Below, piece by piece: positions 61,971 through 64,000 of a stretch of DNA of 64,000 bases (position 1 is the stretch's first letter; every line of letters begins with the position of its first letter). The notes under the pieces were generated by a model. That model was not told where the DNA came from, searched no databases, and was given only the letters and a program-made list of their open reading frames with translations. The position numbers were made by a program, and so were the translations under genes. Source of the stretch: Rouxiella badensis (lineage in GTDB: Bacteria; Pseudomonadota; Gammaproteobacteria; Enterobacterales; Enterobacteriaceae); NCBI GenBank assembly GCA_026967495.1, contig CP114060.1, positions 2,356,001-2,420,000 on the forward strand. The letters run 5' to 3'.

Positions 61971-63755
61971 ATGAAAAAATTAACACTATCCCTTATTATC
62001 AGTGCTTCATTATTTGCCGCTTCTTCGCATGCTGCCGATAACCAGCGTACTATAAGCTACCTGACTTCATGGGGCGCCGCTAATATGACGCCGGAGCTGA
62101 TTAAAAAGAGTGAAGTAGATACCCTTCTGCTCGCTTTTGGTTCCTGGGATGCCCAAGGTAATATCTCAGGTTCTGACAACATGTTTAATTCCGGAAGCGA
62201 TACCTATTGGAAACCGATGGAATATCTCAACTGGACCCAGGCTAAATTTGATAATCCAAATTTAAAACTCATGCTGGCCTTTGGGGGTGAAAAAGGCGAA
62301 GGTCTGTGGGCAGATCTTCACAATGAGAACAGCCGCGAAAAGATCGCGCAAGGTCTGGTGAAACTCCTGAAAAAGGATTTTCCAGTTTACAAAAAAAATG
62401 GTCAATATCAGCAGGTTGGAACAATCCGCCTGGATGGTGTAGATTTTGATTATGAAAAACAGGCTCGTCTGACAGAAGAAGAAAATCATAATCTGTTGAA
62501 ACTGGCAACACGCGTACGTGCGTTGTTAGGGGCAAACAGCGGTAAGTTGCTAAGTCTGACGACTTATCACGTGGGTGCCGATCCGGTCAGTTGTCTTGAT
62601 AATCTCACTGCAGAATGTTCCTATAACGGCAAAACCGATCACTCGGGTGAAGTATTAACTCTCCTTAAAGAAGGTAAAAGTCTTTTCGATTTCTTTAACG
62701 TAATGACCTATGATGCAGGCCCTGATTTTAAATATAAAGTCGCCATGGAAAATTATAGTAAAGTGCTGGGTGATAAATCGAAAATTATTCTAGGTAATAC
62801 TATTAACGATCAGTGGGGTCCTAATGGACGCTTTGTTGAACCTCGTGCAAATAATATTTATCGTGCTGGCTGGCAGGCGGAAAATAATTTTGGCGGATTC
62901 TTCGTATGGGCGCTCGGTGCTTCACCAACGTTGAATATGCAAGCCGATAAGCAGGTTGATTATGTATTAGAGATGAAAGACGCCGCTGAAAATGCGTCAC
63001 CTGGCGACGTTAATCAGGCTCCTGTGGCAAAGGTAAGCTTCCCGCAAGTGATTGTTGGCGCAGCTAGTCACGTAGAGCTAGACGGTTCAGCTTCATCAGA
63101 TCCAGAACAACAGCCATTAACTTTCCACTGGAAGCAAATTAGCGGTTCAAAAGTCAAACTAACCTCCCAGCATGACAAGGCCTTTTTCTCTCTTCCTGCT
63201 CCAGGCAAGACAGAAACGCTGCATTTCCAACTGACGGTTAACGATGGAGAACGCAATTCAACGCCGTTTGATATCATCATCAAACATCAGGCAGAGCAGG
63301 CTGGCAACAATGCACCGGTAGCGGATGCAGGCTCGGCGCAAACAGTAGAGAGCAACCAGAAGGTTACGCTCAATGGCTCCGCTTCACACGATCCTGATAA
63401 CGATACTCTGACCTATAGCTGGGCGCAGAAATCAGGCAAAAAAGTCACCTTAAGCCATCCTAACAGCGTGAAAACAACCTTTACGACGCCTGATGTGCAA
63501 AAAGATGAAACCTTAGTCTTTACCCTGAAGGTAAGTGATGGACAGTTGCAGAGCCATGCTGATGTCTCTGTCGTAGTAAAAGCTAAATCAGTACCCGACG
63601 TTGGTGGTGACAGCTGGGTGTCAAATAAGCAGTACAAACCGGGGGATATGGTGACTGATAACGGTGCCGTTTATCGTTGTTTGCAAGGTCACCTGTCAGC
63701 AAGCCATTGGGCACCGCATATGCCAGGCCTGGCTTCTCTGTGGCAGAAACAATAA
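61971..63755 (+). CDS. Secreted GH18 chitinase with PKD-type and chitin-binding domains
   Basis: The 594-residue precursor has a signal peptide (cleaved after SHA). The GH18 barrel (about 25-330) carries the catalytic DxxDxDxE as D155, D158, D160 and E162. Two Ig-like PKD/REJ repeats follow (about 345-445 and 450-545; each begins NxAPVA and has LxGSASxDP). The last 45 residues form a CBM5/12-type chitin-binding module with W, Y and CLQGH residues. It would hydrolyse chitin outside the cell. The upstream region (61709-61970) has no gene, and a terminator follows. Confidence 0.92.
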   Translation: MKKLTLSLIISASLFAASSHAADNQRTISYLTSWGAANMTPELIKKSEVDTLLLAFGSWDAQGNISGSDNMFNSGSDTYWKPMEYLNWTQAKFDNPNLKLMLAFGGEKGEGLWADLHNENSREKIAQGLVKLLKKDFPVYKKNGQYQQVGTIRLDGVDFDYEKQARLTEEENHNLLKLATRVRALLGANSGKLLSLTTYHVGADPVSCLDNLTAECSYNGKTDHSGEVLTLLKEGKSLFDFFNVMTYDAGPDFKYKVAMENYSKVLGDKSKIILGNTINDQWGPNGRFVEPRANNIYRAGWQAENNFGGFFVWALGASPTLNMQADKQVDYVLEMKDAAENASPGDVNQAPVAKVSFPQVIVGAASHVELDGSASSDPEQQPLTFHWKQISGSKVKLTSQHDKAFFSLPAPGKTETLHFQLTVNDGERNSTPFDIIIKHQAEQAGNNAPVADAGSAQTVESNQKVTLNGSASHDPDNDTLTYSWAQKSGKKVTLSHPNSVKTTFTTPDVQKDETLVFTLKVSDGQLQSHADVSVVVKAKSVPDVGGDSWVSNKQYKPGDMVTDNGAVYRCLQGHLSASHWAPHMPGLASLWQKQ

Positions 63756-63850
63756 CCTTAACAGACTGCTGCCAATATCGCTGTCCGGTTAAACGGCAGA
63801 GAGGCTATCCAGCTTAATAAATTAGGGTGTTCGACGGCGTAACACCCCAG

Positions 63851-63877
63851 ACGGGGGCATTTAATATGCCCCCGTTT
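63851..63877 (+). terminator. Terminator of the chitinase gene
   Basis: ACGGGGGCAT and ATGCCCCCGT arms over a five-base loop are followed by TTT, about 95 bases after the chitinase stop. The remaining bases to 64000 show no supported gene. Confidence 0.88.
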
Positions 63878-64000
63878 TCTGCATGGACATTGGGTTACTA
63901 ACGTCACATCCCAGGGTAAAAGATGCTCGAATGAACTATCCGCAAACAACTTGGGTTAACCAGCAAACATCGGCGTCGGCTAATCAGCCATAGCCACACA

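Noticed and set aside
63758..63949. A 63-codon minus-strand frame at the right end
   Set aside because: It runs across the chitinase terminator and has no recognisable product.
1..64000. CRISPR arrays, insertion sequences or rRNA genes
   Set aside because: No spaced short direct repeats, transposase genes or rRNA motifs were seen on either strand.

Overview
The window is chromosomal DNA of a member of the Enterobacterales. Gene content and order follow the Escherichia coli stretch proL-yejM-yejL-yejK-rplY-radD-rsuA-bcr, then yejG-yejFEBA-mepS-lpxT-yeiR, yeiQ-yeiP-yeiW-setB-fruBKA, and nfo-yeiH-yeiE-lysP. Non-coli traits (a three-subunit membrane gluconate-type dehydrogenase, a secreted chitinase, sbcB-plaP placed close to lysP) suggest Yersiniaceae-like genera such as Rahnella, Ewingella, Rouxiella or Serratia. 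That genus guess is inference.

Layout. Positions 1-2870 are an AT-rich block of unknown small genes, all on the plus strand, abutting the 3' end of tRNA-Pro(GGG). This looks like one end of an integrated element whose other end lies outside the window. Positions 2872-10869 are the conserved yejM-to-bcr block. Positions 11220-19449 are a carbohydrate-acid island inserted between bcr and yejG. It holds an MFS transporter, a GntR/IdnR-type LacI-family regulator, an IdnO-like ketogluconate reductase, a second SDR, and a cytochrome c/FAD/Tat-subunit dehydrogenase. It carries candidate GntR-type operators and CRP sites. Positions 20107-29068 are yejG, the yejABEF peptide importer, mepS, lpxT and yeiR. 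Positions 29209-39647 hold a tautomerase/LysR pair, a UxuR-like regulator, yeiQ, yeiP (EfpL), yeiW, setB and the fructose PTS operon with two Cra operators. Positions 39948-47947 hold a DUF1275 protein, nfo, yeiH, yeiE, lysP and a Fur-box-preceded FecCD-type permease/ATPase pair. Positions 47987-55288 hold a sugar ABC transporter without a binding protein, then a divergent PuuD-like/PuuA-like pair, then plaP preceded by a small ORF. Positions 55357-63755 hold sbcB, a PchB-like chorismate mutase, the folate-independent methionine synthase pair mesD-mesX, yajD, an orphan extradiol dioxygenase and a modular GH18 chitinase.

The strongest cross-cutting signal is that at least eleven genes carry single-base frameshifts, nearly all in or next to short homopolymers. 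They include well-conserved genes (yejE, fruA, yajD). Removing or adding one base restores the family sequence each time. Uncorrected indel errors in the assembly explain this better than mass gene decay. I annotate these genes at full span and mark them as frameshifted. Biologically the most interesting items are the proL-adjacent element, the MesD/MesX pair, the small ORF upstream of plaP that resembles YoeI, and several unexplained perfect palindromes. I saw no CRISPR array, rRNA gene or insertion sequence.
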